Shown here in pieces: positions 40,608 through 49,323 of a stretch of 64,000 nt of DNA. The notes under the pieces are model-generated. The model did no database searches. It was not told the DNA's origin and saw only the letters and a program-made list of their open reading frames with translations. This DNA comes from Pseudomonadota bacterium (lineage in GTDB: Archaea > Thermoplasmatota > SW-10-69-26 > JACQPN01 > JAJPHT01): positions 1-64,000 of the forward strand of contig JAJPHT010000033.1 of NCBI GenBank assembly GCA_021325135.1. Reading direction: 5' to 3'. A program made the position numbers and the translations under genes. Numbering within the stretch: the first letter of the stretch is position 1; every line of letters starts with the position of its first letter.

Positions 40608-41543
40608 ATGTCCCGAGGCTTCGGCGCCCGGGCCGGCCTCCTCGTGGCGCTGGCCCTCCTGCTCATCGCGTCCTTCGCCCCCCTGGCGGCGGCGGACCAC
40701 TCGTTCTCCCACCGCTACCTGATCTACGGGCGCGTCGTGGACGCCAACCACAACCCCGTCCAGAACGTGACCGTGAGCGTGGGCTACGACGACGTGTTCG
40801 CGGGCAACCTGGAGGGCCCCTGCGCCAACCAGCCCGACACCGAGACCGAGGCCTACGGCGTGACGAAGACCGTCCCCGTCACCAACCAGTACGGCGAGTT
40901 CATGTTCTGCTTCCACCACCACGGGCTCTCCCGCGGCCTGCCGGGCAAGATCACGCTGCGCATCGACGAGGAGAACAACTACTCGCGCACGTTCGACGTG
41001 GACCCGTACTTCCGCATCACGCAGACCACGGAGCAGCTCGACCACGTGAGCGCGCACGCGAACCCCGACGCGCTGAACTCCTCCTACGTCATCCAGGGCC
41101 GCATCTGGCGCCCCGCGGGCAAGACCGTGTACGTCGAGGGCAACCCCGTCTTCGGCAACACCGTCAACAACGAGGCCGTCAACATCACGTTCACCCACGA
41201 CGGCAAGACGGAGACGTTCTCCACGCGCACCAACAACTACGGCGACTTCGCGTACCGCGTGAACGTCACGCAGATGCCCACCTCGGGCACGGTCGCCATC
41301 CAGAGCGTGGGCGAGACGCACACGTTCAACGTGGACCCCGCCTCCCCGGGCGTCCTCTCGGTGGAGATCAACGCCGCGTCCCCGGCCGACCCCTTCCTGC
41401 GCGGCATGCTCATCGCGGGCGGCGTCGTCGTGGGCCTCGCCGTCATCGGCGGTGGCGGCTGGTACGGCTTCAAGAAGATGAGCTCCCGCCGCGAGGAGCA
41501 GGCGATGCGCGACCGCGCGACGCGCAAGCGCGCGAACAAGTGA
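40608..41543 (+). CDS. Exported, C-terminally membrane-anchored beta-domain protein
   Basis: 311 residues. Signal peptide about 1-30 (LLVALALLLIASFAPLAAA), then two Ig-like/carboxypeptidase-regulatory-like modules (IYGRVVDANHNPVQNVTVSVGY and IQGRIWRPAGKTVYVEGNP) and a C-terminal helix (MLIAGGVVVGLAVIGGGGWY) with a basic tail (KKMSSRREEQ). So it is held in the membrane with its domains outside. Related to the next gene, which shares the first module. ATG used; GTG three bases upstream is possible. A TATA-like TTGATAAG lies about 30 nt upstream. Confidence 0.65.
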   Translation: MSRGFGARAGLLVALALLLIASFAPLAAADHSFSHRYLIYGRVVDANHNPVQNVTVSVGYDDVFAGNLEGPCANQPDTETEAYGVTKTVPVTNQYGEFMFCFHHHGLSRGLPGKITLRIDEENNYSRTFDVDPYFRITQTTEQLDHVSAHANPDALNSSYVIQGRIWRPAGKTVYVEGNPVFGNTVNNEAVNITFTHDGKTETFSTRTNNYGDFAYRVNVTQMPTSGTVAIQSVGETHTFNVDPASPGVLSVEINAASPADPFLRGMLIAGGVVVGLAVIGGGGWYGFKKMSSRREEQAMRDRATRKRANK

Positions 41544-41547
41544 GACC

Positions 41548-42408
41548 ATGCGGCGCCTCGCGGCCGCCCTCGCCCTCCTCGCGCTCCTCGCGCCCCTCGC
41601 GGCGGCGCAGGAGCGCATCAACCCCATCCAGGGGGCCTACGGGGAGGTCTACGTCATCGCGGGGCGCGCCCTCGACGCCGACGGCAACCCCATCGTGCGC
41701 GGCACGGTGACCGCCTCCCTGGACTCGCCCGGCGTGCAGGCCACGCCCCTCTCCATCGGGACCGACTGCTACGGCACGTTCTTCGGCTACTACACGCTCC
41801 ACGCGGTGAACCCCAAGGGCTCCATCACGGTCGCGATCAAGGGGCCCGACGGCGAGGGCTCGCAGAGCAAGGGGCTGGACCCGTTCTTCCGGCGCTCCGA
41901 CTTCCTGCTGCGCTACCCGGGCCACACGCAGGGCGCGTGCCCCGACGCGCAGCCCACCCCGTGGGGCTCGCGCGCCACCGTGAGCGGCCGCCTGCTGGAG
42001 CGCGTGCCCTCCTACGACCCTGGCACCGGGAGCCTGGACGCGCGGCCCTTCCAGGGGTACGTGCGCCTCGCCCTCGTGCTCAAGGACGGCAGCCGCTTCT
42101 GCCCGCCCTCGCAGCAGGGCGCCACGCTCTGCGAGCCCATCCCCGTGGACGAGCGCGGCGACTTCCGCTACTCGTGGACGTTCAACGACGCGTTCAACGC
42201 CACGGGCCACGTGGAGGTCGTCGCGGGGAACCGCACCTTCAACGAGACGCTGGACCCCGTCTACCGCATCGCGTGGGCCGACGAGGAGACCACCGGCCAG
42301 GGCCCTCCCGCCCCGGCGCCCACGCCCTTGCCGCCGGTCCTGGCGCTCGCGGCCGTCGCGGTGGCGGCCTTCGCGGCCCGAAGGCTTCTTCCCGGGCACC
42401 CCCGATGA
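41548..42408 (+). CDS. Exported beta-domain protein, paralogue of the upstream gene
   Basis: 286 residues. Signal peptide (MRRLAAALALLALLAPLAAAQ), then modules VIAGRALDADGNPIVRGTVTASL and ATVSGRLLERVPSYDPGTG matching the type in its upstream neighbour, several Cys (DCYGTFFGYY, GACPDAQP, FCPPSQQ, LCEP), a Pro-rich spacer, and a C-terminal helix with basic end (LALAAVAVAAFAARRLLPG). Starts 4 nt after the upstream stop and its own TGA overlaps an ATG start that is not used (immediate stop). Likely a surface complex with its paralogue. Confidence 0.65.
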   Translation: MRRLAAALALLALLAPLAAAQERINPIQGAYGEVYVIAGRALDADGNPIVRGTVTASLDSPGVQATPLSIGTDCYGTFFGYYTLHAVNPKGSITVAIKGPDGEGSQSKGLDPFFRRSDFLLRYPGHTQGACPDAQPTPWGSRATVSGRLLERVPSYDPGTGSLDARPFQGYVRLALVLKDGSRFCPPSQQGATLCEPIPVDERGDFRYSWTFNDAFNATGHVEVVAGNRTFNETLDPVYRIAWADEETTGQGPPAPAPTPLPPVLALAAVAVAAFAARRLLPGHPR

Positions 42409-42415
42409 GCCGCGC

Positions 42416-43630
42416 GTGAACCTGCCCACCCTCGCGGACGTCGAGGAGGCGCGCAAGCGCCTCGCGGGCGTCTCGCACCACACGCCCCTGGAGCCCTCCG
42501 GCACCTTCAGCGAGATGACGGGCGCCGACGTGTGGCTGAAGCTGGAGAACCTCCAGCGCACGGGCTCGTTCAAGATCCGCGGCGCGTACAACAAGATCGC
42601 CAGCATCGACCCCGCCGCGCGCGCCCGCGGCGTCGTGGCCGCCAGCGCGGGCAACCACGCGCAGGGCGTCGCCCTCGCGGCGAAGCTCACCGGCGTCCCC
42701 GCCACCATCGTCATGCCCGAGCGCGCGAGCCTCGCCAAGGCGGAGGCGGTGCGCGGCTACGGCGCGGACCTCATCCTCTTCGGGAAGGACTACAACGAGG
42801 CCGAGGCCAAGGCCAAGGAGGTGGGCGCCCAGCGCGGACAGACCTTCGTCCACGCCTTCGACGACCCCCTCGTCATCGCGGGCCAGGGCACGCTGGGGCT
42901 GGAGATCCTCGACGACCTGCCCGACGCGCAGACCATCATCGTGCCCGTGGGCGGAGGCGGCCTCATCGCGGGGGTCGCCACCGCCATCAAGGCGAAGCGC
43001 CCCGACGCGCGCATCGTCGCCGTGGAGCCCACCGGCGCGGCGAAGCTCCCCGACTCGCTCCACAAGGGGACCATCCAGACGCTCAGCGGCGTCAACACCA
43101 TCGCGGACGGCCTCGCCACGCGCCGCGTGGGCGAGCTGACGTTCCCCATCATCCGGCGCCACGTCCACGAGACGGCGACGGTGGACGACGACGTCATCGC
43201 GCTGGCGACGCTGCTCCTCCTGGAGCGCGCCAAGACGCTGGTGGAGGGCGCGGGCGCCGCCGCGCTGGCGGCCCTCATCTCGGGCAAGGTCAAGGTGGAG
43301 AAGGGGGAGAAGGTCGCGGTCGTCTGCTCGGGCGGCAACATCGACGTGACCCTTCTCGACCAGGTCATCCAGCGCGGCCTCGCGCAGACGGGCCGCGCCG
43401 TGCGCCTGCGCACCGTCCTCGACGACCGCCCCGGCGCGCTGCGCGATCTGCTGGCCACCGTCGCGGCGACGGGCGCCAACGTGGAGAGCATCGAGCACGA
43501 CCGCGCCCGGGGCGACGTCGCCCTGGGCAAGGCCGAGGTGCTCCTCAAGCTCGACACGCGCGGCCCCGACCACGTCGCGCAGGTCATCCGCGCGCTGGCC
43601 GAGAAGGGCTACCGCGTCGCGCGCGAGTGA
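42416..43630 (+). CDS. ilvA: Threonine ammonia-lyase with C-terminal ACT domain
   Basis: 404 residues. PLP fold-type II enzyme converting threonine (or serine) to 2-oxobutyrate and ammonia. Schiff-base Lys53 in RTGSFKIRGAYNK, the phosphate loop SAGNHAQGVA, the Gly-rich VGGGGLIAG and CSGGNIDVTLLD. The C-terminal 75 residues (LRTVLDDRPGALRDLLATVAATG ... KLDTRGPDHVAQVI) are an ACT domain, as in catabolic/biosynthetic short forms. Either isoleucine synthesis or threonine catabolism. GTG start: the ATG 13 nt upstream runs into a stop. Confidence 0.93.
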   Translation: MNLPTLADVEEARKRLAGVSHHTPLEPSGTFSEMTGADVWLKLENLQRTGSFKIRGAYNKIASIDPAARARGVVAASAGNHAQGVALAAKLTGVPATIVMPERASLAKAEAVRGYGADLILFGKDYNEAEAKAKEVGAQRGQTFVHAFDDPLVIAGQGTLGLEILDDLPDAQTIIVPVGGGGLIAGVATAIKAKRPDARIVAVEPTGAAKLPDSLHKGTIQTLSGVNTIADGLATRRVGELTFPIIRRHVHETATVDDDVIALATLLLLERAKTLVEGAGAAALAALISGKVKVEKGEKVAVVCSGGNIDVTLLDQVIQRGLAQTGRAVRLRTVLDDRPGALRDLLATVAATGANVESIEHDRARGDVALGKAEVLLKLDTRGPDHVAQVIRALAEKGYRVARE

Positions 43631-43636
43631 GGGCCC

Positions 43637-44299
43637 TCAGAAGCCCAGCGTCGTCGCGGGGAAGTCGGAGGGCACCGTGGCGGGCTCGGGCGGCGTGAGG
43701 ATGATGCGCACCAGCTCCGCGGCGCGCGCGGGCTCCTGGACGGGCAGCATGCGCTCCTCGCCCTCGCCGGTCGCCACCGCCTCGAACACCTGGCAGAAGC
43801 GGTCCACGACGCCACATTGGAAGCTCGCGCGGTGGCGGATGAGCGTCTTCGTCACGGCCTGCTCGTCCAGCAGGCGGTAGATGCTCTCGCGGCCGCGCGG
43901 CTCGCGCCCCAGCACCTCCGCGTCCACCATCTTCGCCAGGTGGAACGAGAGCGTGGAGGGGCTCACGCCGACGTGCTCCAGGATCGCCTTGTGGCTCATC
44001 TCCTTGCGGAACAGCAGGAGGATCGCGATGGTGCGCGGCACCTCGTGGCGCAGGACGCTGATCACGTCCTTCTCCTTGCGGCCGATGAGGTTCTTCACGA
44101 AATAGCGGCTGAACTTCCCGTCCTTCTTGACGACGACGAGGTCCAGCTTCTCGAGGTAGTTGAGGTGATAGAGGACCTGGCCGAAGGGAAGCTTCACCGC
44201 GCGGTGCACGCCCCGCAGGTGCGTGCCGGGCGTCGCCAGGATGTACTCGTAGATCTGACGGCGCGCATCCAGCTCGAGGGCTTCTTCCTTGGTCTTCAT
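43637..44299 (-). CDS. Double winged-helix transcriptional regulator
   Basis: 220 residues with two tandem winged helices: residues 8-65 (RRQIYEYILATPGTHLRGVHRAVKL then GQVLYHLNYLEKLDLV) and 88-150 (TIAILLLFRKEMSHKAILEHVG then STLSFHLAKMVDAEVL). Each has the ArsR/MarR-like layout found in archaeal regulators. The C-terminal 60 residues carry one Cys (FQCGVVDRF) and no known domain. Convergent with ilvA (6 nt between stops), so a regulatory link is possible but not shown. Target unknown. Confidence 0.75.
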   Translation of the reverse strand: MKTKEEALELDARRQIYEYILATPGTHLRGVHRAVKLPFGQVLYHLNYLEKLDLVVVKKDGKFSRYFVKNLIGRKEKDVISVLRHEVPRTIAILLLFRKEMSHKAILEHVGVSPSTLSFHLAKMVDAEVLGREPRGRESIYRLLDEQAVTKTLIRHRASFQCGVVDRFCQVFEAVATGEGEERMLPVQEPARAAELVRIILTPPEPATVPSDFPATTLGF

Positions 44300-44486
44300 T
44301 GGGCATCCCTGTGAGGCTCTGCGCCAACGCCCGTGGGAGTCTCCTCAAGCGTTTTGGAGCAACCCTCGGGGGGACTCGCTCGCCAGGCGCCGATCCTTCG
44401 ACGCCTGTCCAGTACGTGCGCCGGAGCCGCAGCGTGCAGGCGGGCGCAGGGCCCCTCTCCGCGCGGGCCCGCGCCCCCGCGCCAAA

Positions 44487-44497
44487 GGCTTATAGCC
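44487..44497 (+). promoter_or_regulatory. Promoter of the DRG GTPase gene
   Basis: GGCTTATAGCC, a TATA box inside a small inverted repeat, about 40 nt before the ATG. Confidence 0.5.
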
Positions 44498-44531
44498 GGG
44501 AAGTCCGCCTCCCCGCGAGAGCCCCCGTCCC

Positions 44532-45650
44532 ATGGCCATCGACGACGACATCGCGGCCATCGAGGCCGAGATCGGGAAGACCCAGTACAACAAGGCCACG
44601 CAGGGCCACATCGGGAAGCTCAAGGCCAAGCTCGCGCGCCTGCGCGAGGAGAAGGAGAAGCGCGCCGCGGCGGGCGGCGGCGGGGGGCAGGGCGGCTACG
44701 ACGTCAAGAAGAGCGGCATGGCCTCCGTCGCGCTGGTGGGCTTCCCCAGCGTGGGCAAGTCGACGCTGCTCAACAAGCTGACGGGCACCGAGAGCGAGGT
44801 CGCGGCCTACGCGTTCACGACGCTCACGTGCATCCCGGGCATGCTGCACCACAAGCACGCCGACATCCAGATCCTCGACCTTCCCGGCCTCATCCGCGGC
44901 GCGGCGGGCGGCAAGGGTCGCGGCCGCGAGGTCATCGCCGTCGTGCGGACGACCGACCTCGTGCTGCTGGTCGCCGACGCGCTCCACCCCGAGCAGATCT
45001 TCGTCATCGTGGACGAGCTCTACGACGCGAACATCCGCCTGAACCGCCAGCCGGCGGACATCAAGCTCTACAAGTCGCGCCAGCGCGGCGGCATCAACGT
45101 GAGCTTCACCGTCCCGCAGAGCAAGGGGCTCGACGAGGACGTCGTCAAGGACATGGTCAAGGAGTACGGCATCGTCAACGCCGACGTGGTCGTGCGCCAG
45201 GACGCGACGGTGGACGAGCTCATCGACGTGCTGGCCGGCAACCGCACGTACATCCAGGCCATGGTCGCCCTCAACAAGGTCGACCTCCAGGACCTCGACT
45301 ACACCAAGGCCACCATCAAGATGTTCCAGGACCGCGGCTGGCCCGTGGCCCCCATCGCCGCGAAGAAGGGGCTGGGCATCGACCAGCTCAAGGACGTCAT
45401 CTACGACGAGCTTCGCTTCATGCGCGTCTTCATGAAGCCCCAGGGCGGCGAGGCCGACATGGACGTGCCCCTCGTCATCAAGAGCGGCAGCGACGTGGGC
45501 CTCGTCTGCGACGCGCTGCACCGCGACTTCCGTCTCAAGTTCCGCTACGCCATCGTGACCGGGCCCTCGGCCAAGTTCGCCAACCAGATCGTGGGGATCG
45601 ATCACGTTTTGCGTGATGGGGATGTGCTGACGCTCGTCCTGAGGCGGTAG
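44532..45650 (+). CDS. DRG/Obg-family GTPase with TGS domain
   Basis: 372 residues. Translation-associated GTPase of the archaeal/eukaryotic DRG branch. N-terminal basic helical segment (1-60), G1 GFPSVGKST near 70-78, G3 DLPGL near 116-120, G4 NKVD at 248-251, and a C-terminal TGS domain ending [17 protein letters not shown]. Normal family length. The last 17 codons are visibly more AT-rich than the rest of the gene, and the DNA that encodes them occurs twice more just downstream, once inverted, so the C-terminus seems to have been rebuilt. Confidence 0.93.
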   Translation: MAIDDDIAAIEAEIGKTQYNKATQGHIGKLKAKLARLREEKEKRAAAGGGGGQGGYDVKKSGMASVALVGFPSVGKSTLLNKLTGTESEVAAYAFTTLTCIPGMLHHKHADIQILDLPGLIRGAAGGKGRGREVIAVVRTTDLVLLVADALHPEQIFVIVDELYDANIRLNRQPADIKLYKSRQRGGINVSFTVPQSKGLDEDVVKDMVKEYGIVNADVVVRQDATVDELIDVLAGNRTYIQAMVALNKVDLQDLDYTKATIKMFQDRGWPVAPIAAKKGLGIDQLKDVIYDELRFMRVFMKPQGGEADMDVPLVIKSGSDVGLVCDALHRDFRLKFRYAIVTGPSAKFANQIVGIDHVLRDGDVLTLVLRR

Positions 45651-45700
45651 CCGAAGGACGAGAGCGTCAGCACATCCCCATCACGCAAAACGTGATCGAC
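45599..45700. repeat. Long hairpin made of the DRG 3' end and its inverted copy
   Basis: Arm 45599-45641 pairs with 45656-45700 over 43 bp with a single 2-nt bulge; the 14-nt loop can itself pair GGC/GCC. The left arm is coding (codons for the last DRG residues), the right arm lies after the stop codon. Confidence 0.9.
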
Positions 45701-45751
45701 AGGCCGAACCCGACGAGCGGCCCTTGGGCCGCGAGGAGAGGAATTCGGCCG

Positions 45752-45806
45752 TGTCGACCACGTCCTCAAGGGCGGGGACGTGCTGACGCTGGTTCTCAGG
45801 CGTTGG
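45752..45806 (+). repeat. Third, diverged copy of the DRG 3' end
   Basis: Reads [18 protein letters not shown] in frame, about three-quarters identical in DNA to 45597-45650, but with the GC-rich codons usual here. Looks like the displaced original end of the DRG gene; a TTCGGCC-TGTCGA stretch before it is also found at the start of the inverted copy. Confidence 0.75.
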
Positions 45807-45851
45807 AACCACGGGCGAGCCTTCATGGTGAAGGCCCCATGGGGGAGCGCC

Positions 45852-47366
45852 GTGGCCAGCCCCACCCTCTCCGAGCGGGCCTTCGCCCAGCTCCTGGAAG
45901 CCGCCCCCGACGCCATGGTCATCGTGGACCACGGGGGGAGCATCGTGCTCGTCAACGCGCAGGCCGAGCGCCTATTCGGCCGCCCCCGCGAGCGGATGCT
46001 CGGCCAGCCCCTGGAGACGCTGCTGCCCCACCGTTTTCGCGGAGCGCACGCGGAGCATCGCGCCGGCTTCTTCGCCGACCCGCGCGTGAGGCCCATGGGC
46101 GCGGGGCTCGACCTCTGGGCGCTGCGCGAGGACGGCTCGGAGATCCCCGTGGAGATCAGCCTCTCGCCGCTTCGCACCGACGAGGGGACGCTCGTCACGG
46201 CGGCCATCCGTGACGTGTCGGAGCGGCGAGGCGCCGAGGCCAAGTTCCGCGGCCTGCTGGAGTCGGCGCCCGACGCCATGGTCATCGTGGACGCGGAGGG
46301 GCGCGTCGTGCTGGCCAACGCGCAGGTGGAGACGATGTTCGGCTGGCGCCGCGAGGACCTCCTGGGCCAGCCCGTGGAGGCGCTCATCCCCGAGCGCCTG
46401 CGCGGCCGGCACGTGGGGCACCGCGGCGCGTTCTTCGCCGCGCCGCGCGTGCGCCCCATGGGCGCCGGGCTGGAGCTCTACGGCCTGCGCCGCGACGGCT
46501 CCGAGTTCCCCGTGGAGATCAGCCTCTCGCCCCTGGAGACGCCGGAGGGCACGCTGGTCACGGCCGCCATCCGCGACGTCACGCAGCGGCGGCGCGTGGA
46601 GGAGGCGAACTCGCGCCTGGCCGCCATCGTCGCCGGCTCGCTGGACGGCATCGTGGGCAAGGACCTGGAGGGGCGCATCACAAGCTGGAACCCCGGCGCG
46701 GAGCGCCTCTTCGGCTACGCGGCGGAGGAGGTGCTGGGGAGGTCCGTCATGCTCCTCGTGCCCCCCGAGCGGCGCGAGGAGGAGCAGCGCATCATGGATC
46801 GCGTGGGCCGCGGCGAGGCCATCCACGAGCTGGTCGTCGAGCGCGTCCGCAAGGACGGCTCGCGCGTGCCCGTCGCGCTCACGGCGACGCCCATCCGCGA
46901 CGCCTCGGGGCGCGTCGTGGGCGTCGCGTCCATCAAGCACGACATCACGGAGCGCCTGCGCGCCGAGAAGGCCATGCGCGCCCAGACGCTCGCGCGCCCG
47001 CTGGTCGTGCGCATCATGGGCGCGCTCCTGGAGCGCGTGGCCACGCCGGGCCCCGTCGTCGCGCAGATCGGCCGCGACCTCGCGCGGGAGATCCGCCTCA
47101 CGACGCCCGAAGAGTACGCCGAGGCGTTCACGTCGCTGGGCCTGGGGCGGCTCGCGCTGGAGTCCATCTCCGGCAGCACGTACTCGTTCACGGGGGACGA
47201 CCTCCTGGGTCGCGTCGCCCGCTCCTCGCAGCCCACCTGCCACCTGGCGCTGGGCTTCCTCGAAGGCGCGGTGGCGATCATGCACGGCCGGCCCGCGCTG
47301 GGGGCCGAGGTCCGCTGCCAGTCGCAGGGGCACGAGCACTGCCGCTTCGTGGTGAAGCCGCGCTGA
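45852..47366 (+). CDS. Triple-PAS protein with C-terminal V4R domain
   Basis: 504 residues. PAS 1 and PAS 2 are close tandem copies (both [17 protein letters not shown], both RVRPMGAGL, both VEISLSPL), PAS 3 differs ([24 protein letters not shown]). The last 130 residues are a V4R domain with the small-molecule Cys pair region [14 protein letters not shown]. No histidine kinase or DNA-binding domain. Likely a cytoplasmic redox/ligand sensor acting through protein contacts. Start GTG chosen because GGGGGAGC precedes it by 4 nt; an ATG at 45825 is possible. Reading further upstream runs into the relic DRG end. Confidence 0.8.
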   Translation: MASPTLSERAFAQLLEAAPDAMVIVDHGGSIVLVNAQAERLFGRPRERMLGQPLETLLPHRFRGAHAEHRAGFFADPRVRPMGAGLDLWALREDGSEIPVEISLSPLRTDEGTLVTAAIRDVSERRGAEAKFRGLLESAPDAMVIVDAEGRVVLANAQVETMFGWRREDLLGQPVEALIPERLRGRHVGHRGAFFAAPRVRPMGAGLELYGLRRDGSEFPVEISLSPLETPEGTLVTAAIRDVTQRRRVEEANSRLAAIVAGSLDGIVGKDLEGRITSWNPGAERLFGYAAEEVLGRSVMLLVPPERREEEQRIMDRVGRGEAIHELVVERVRKDGSRVPVALTATPIRDASGRVVGVASIKHDITERLRAEKAMRAQTLARPLVVRIMGALLERVATPGPVVAQIGRDLAREIRLTTPEEYAEAFTSLGLGRLALESISGSTYSFTGDDLLGRVARSSQPTCHLALGFLEGAVAIMHGRPALGAEVRCQSQGHEHCRFVVKPR

Positions 47367-47369
47367 GCC

Positions 47370-47618
47370 TCACATGCGCGGCATGGGCCGGCGCGCGGAG
47401 GAGCGCCAGCCGCCGCGCGTGCGGGGCCGCAGGAAGAAGAGCGCGAAGAGGAGCGCCCACGTGGCAAGCTGCCACAGGACGAGGGGGACGACCACCTCGG
47501 GCGGGAGCGGCAGGTGTCGAAGGACGGGCGGCACGTAGCTTCCAGCCAACGCGCCCAGGACGACGAGGCCCGCGCCCAGGACGAGGAAGAAAGAGCCCAC
47601 GACGGGATGGGAGCGCAC
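47370..47618 (-). CDS. Small two-helix membrane protein (82 aa)
   Basis: Helices VVGSFFLVLGAGLVVLGALAG and VVVPLVLWQLATWALLFALFF with a basic C-terminus (RPRTRGGWRSSARRPMPRM). Between the V4R gene (convergent) and RFC large subunit (same strand, 39 nt downstream of it). No family recognised. Confidence 0.5.
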   Translation of the reverse strand: MRSHPVVGSFFLVLGAGLVVLGALAGSYVPPVLRHLPLPPEVVVPLVLWQLATWALLFALFFLRPRTRGGWRSSARRPMPRM

Positions 47619-47657
47619 GGCCCCCTCTCCAGCCGACAGAGGGAACTCGCTTCTGGT

Positions 47658-49193
47658 TCAGAAATCGCTGAGGCTCCTCTGCCGCTTGCCTGCTTCCTTG
47701 GGCGCCTCCTTCGCGGCGGCCTTCGCGGGCGCCGCGGGCTTCGGGGGCTCCTCGTCCTCGTCGGCCGCGGCGGCGGGGGGCGCGGCGGAGTCGTCCTCCT
47801 CGTCCTCCACGGGCGCGGCGTCCTCGTCCTCGGACCCCGCGAAGCGCGAGAAGGCGGCGGAGCCCTGCAGGATGCGCACGGGCACGCTGAACTTCTTGGG
47901 CGCCTCCTCCAGGATGCGCTTCACGCGCGGGCTCGTCGCCTTGTCCTCCAGGAGATAGGCCAGCTCCTCGGCGGTCAGCTCCAGGCGCCACGCGGCCCAC
48001 GTGGCGAACGCCTCGTCCTGCATGAGCGCCTTGAGGTAGGGGAGCTGGTCCGCGAGGACGCGGTGCGGGCTCGTGTGGATGGCGGCGCCGATCTTCGTCG
48101 CGACGCCGTCGCGCAGCGCGCGCGCCGCCTTGCTGGCGCTCTGCTTGGAGAGCCAGCGCGGGAACGCGGGGCGCGCGCCGGCGGGGCGCTGGTGCTTCGC
48201 CGCCGCGACGCCGCTGGTCATCAATTCGCCCGCGTAGCTCCACATGCCGTAGTCCTGCCGCCGCTGGCGCCGGCCCAGGAACACGTCCGCCTTGGAGAGC
48301 GCCTTGTAGCCATCCGCCAGGTCGGCCTTGTCCAGGTAGAAGAGGGGGAGGTTCTCGTCGATCCAGAGGGCCAGCTCCTCCGGCGTGAGGTCCAGGTCCC
48401 ACGAGCCCTTGCGCGCCTCGGCCGCGTCCTTGGCGAAGAACACGCTGGGGATGTACCCCCAGATGTCGCCCGACGTGTCGCGCTTGCCCATGGCCTTGAC
48501 GGCCTCCAGCGTCACCTCGGAGCGCCCCATGGCGAGCGCCTGGAGGTCGCGCACCGCGGCGCGGATGTCGCCCCCCGCGTTCTCGGCGAGCGCCTTGTCG
48601 ACGCCCTCCTCCAGGTGGATGCCCTCCTTGGCCGCGATGCCGCGCAGGGCCTTGGGGATGCTCGTGGAGGGGCGCGTGAACTTCACCGTGCGGCAGAGCG
48701 TCTTCAACGACGAGCCGCGGCGCGTCAATTCGTAGTAGTCGTTGCAGATGAGGATGACCGGCTGCTTCGCCTCGCGCAGCGTCTCCGTGATGGCCTTCAT
48801 GCCGCCGCGGTCGGCGTTGCCGAAGAGGTTGTCCGCCTCGTCGAGGATGACCACCTGCCGGCCGCCCGCCTTGGCGTTGAACGTGCCGTCGGCGCCGAAG
48901 GCGCGGTTGGTGGCGCCCGTGCCGGCGATGCGCTTGATGACCTCCTCGTTCCTCGTGTCGGAGGCGTTGAGCTCGATGACGCCCCACCCCATGTCGTGGG
49001 CAAGCGCGTGCGCGGCGCTGGTCTTCCCGATGCCCGGCTCGCCCGCGAGGATGAGGCCGCGCTCCTCGGGCGCGCCCTTGGCCCACAGGCCGGCCCACTC
49101 CTTCATCGCCGCGACGGCGGGGCCGTTGCCCACGATCTCGTCCAGCGTCTTGGGGCGGTGCTTCTCCGTCCAGTCAAGCACGGCCGCGCTCAC
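47658..49193 (-). CDS. rfcL: Replication factor C large subunit
   Basis: 511 residues. Clamp-loader AAA+ subunit that opens PCNA with ATP together with RFC small subunit. WTEKHRPKTLDEIVG, Walker A GEPGIGKTSA (51-60), Walker B VVILDEADN (114-122), a helical collar domain, then an acidic Ala/Glu/Asp-rich tail and a PIP box at the very end (RQRSLSDF). The RFC small-subunit gene is not here. Start GTG placed by a T-rich core (ACCTTTTTCC) centred about 28 nt upstream; longer starts would run through repeat DNA. Confidence 0.93.
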   Translation of the reverse strand: MSAAVLDWTEKHRPKTLDEIVGNGPAVAAMKEWAGLWAKGAPEERGLILAGEPGIGKTSAAHALAHDMGWGVIELNASDTRNEEVIKRIAGTGATNRAFGADGTFNAKAGGRQVVILDEADNLFGNADRGGMKAITETLREAKQPVILICNDYYELTRRGSSLKTLCRTVKFTRPSTSIPKALRGIAAKEGIHLEEGVDKALAENAGGDIRAAVRDLQALAMGRSEVTLEAVKAMGKRDTSGDIWGYIPSVFFAKDAAEARKGSWDLDLTPEELALWIDENLPLFYLDKADLADGYKALSKADVFLGRRQRRQDYGMWSYAGELMTSGVAAAKHQRPAGARPAFPRWLSKQSASKAARALRDGVATKIGAAIHTSPHRVLADQLPYLKALMQDEAFATWAAWRLELTAEELAYLLEDKATSPRVKRILEEAPKKFSVPVRILQGSAAFSRFAGSEDEDAAPVEDEEDDSAAPPAAAADEDEEPPKPAAPAKAAAKEAPKEAGKRQRSLSDF

Positions 49194-49216
49194 GGACCGC
49201 GCAGGCCGCTCCTCGG

Positions 49217-49225
49217 GGAAAAAGG
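49217..49225 (-). promoter_or_regulatory. T-rich core promoter of rfcL
   Basis: CCTTTTTCC on the minus strand, centred about 28 nt before the GTG at 49193. Confidence 0.35.
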
Positions 49226-49267
49226 TGCGCCGCCTGCGGGGGGCCTTGATCGTGGGCTTTCCTTCTC

Positions 49268-49321
49268 TTCGTCGCGTCCAGTGGTGACGGAGGAGGAGCA
49301 AGTGGTGACGGAGGAGGAGCA
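49268..49321. repeat. Family-2 element, copy C (3' half) followed by a 21-bp tandem duplication
   Basis: TTCGTCGCGTCCAGTGG (49268-49284) matches the 3' end of the family. It runs into two exact tandem copies of a 21-bp unit (49280-49300 and 49301-49321, starting AGTGGTGACGGAGGAGG). It sits between prsW (ends 49324) and rfcL. Confidence 0.8.
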
Positions 49322-49323
49322 AG

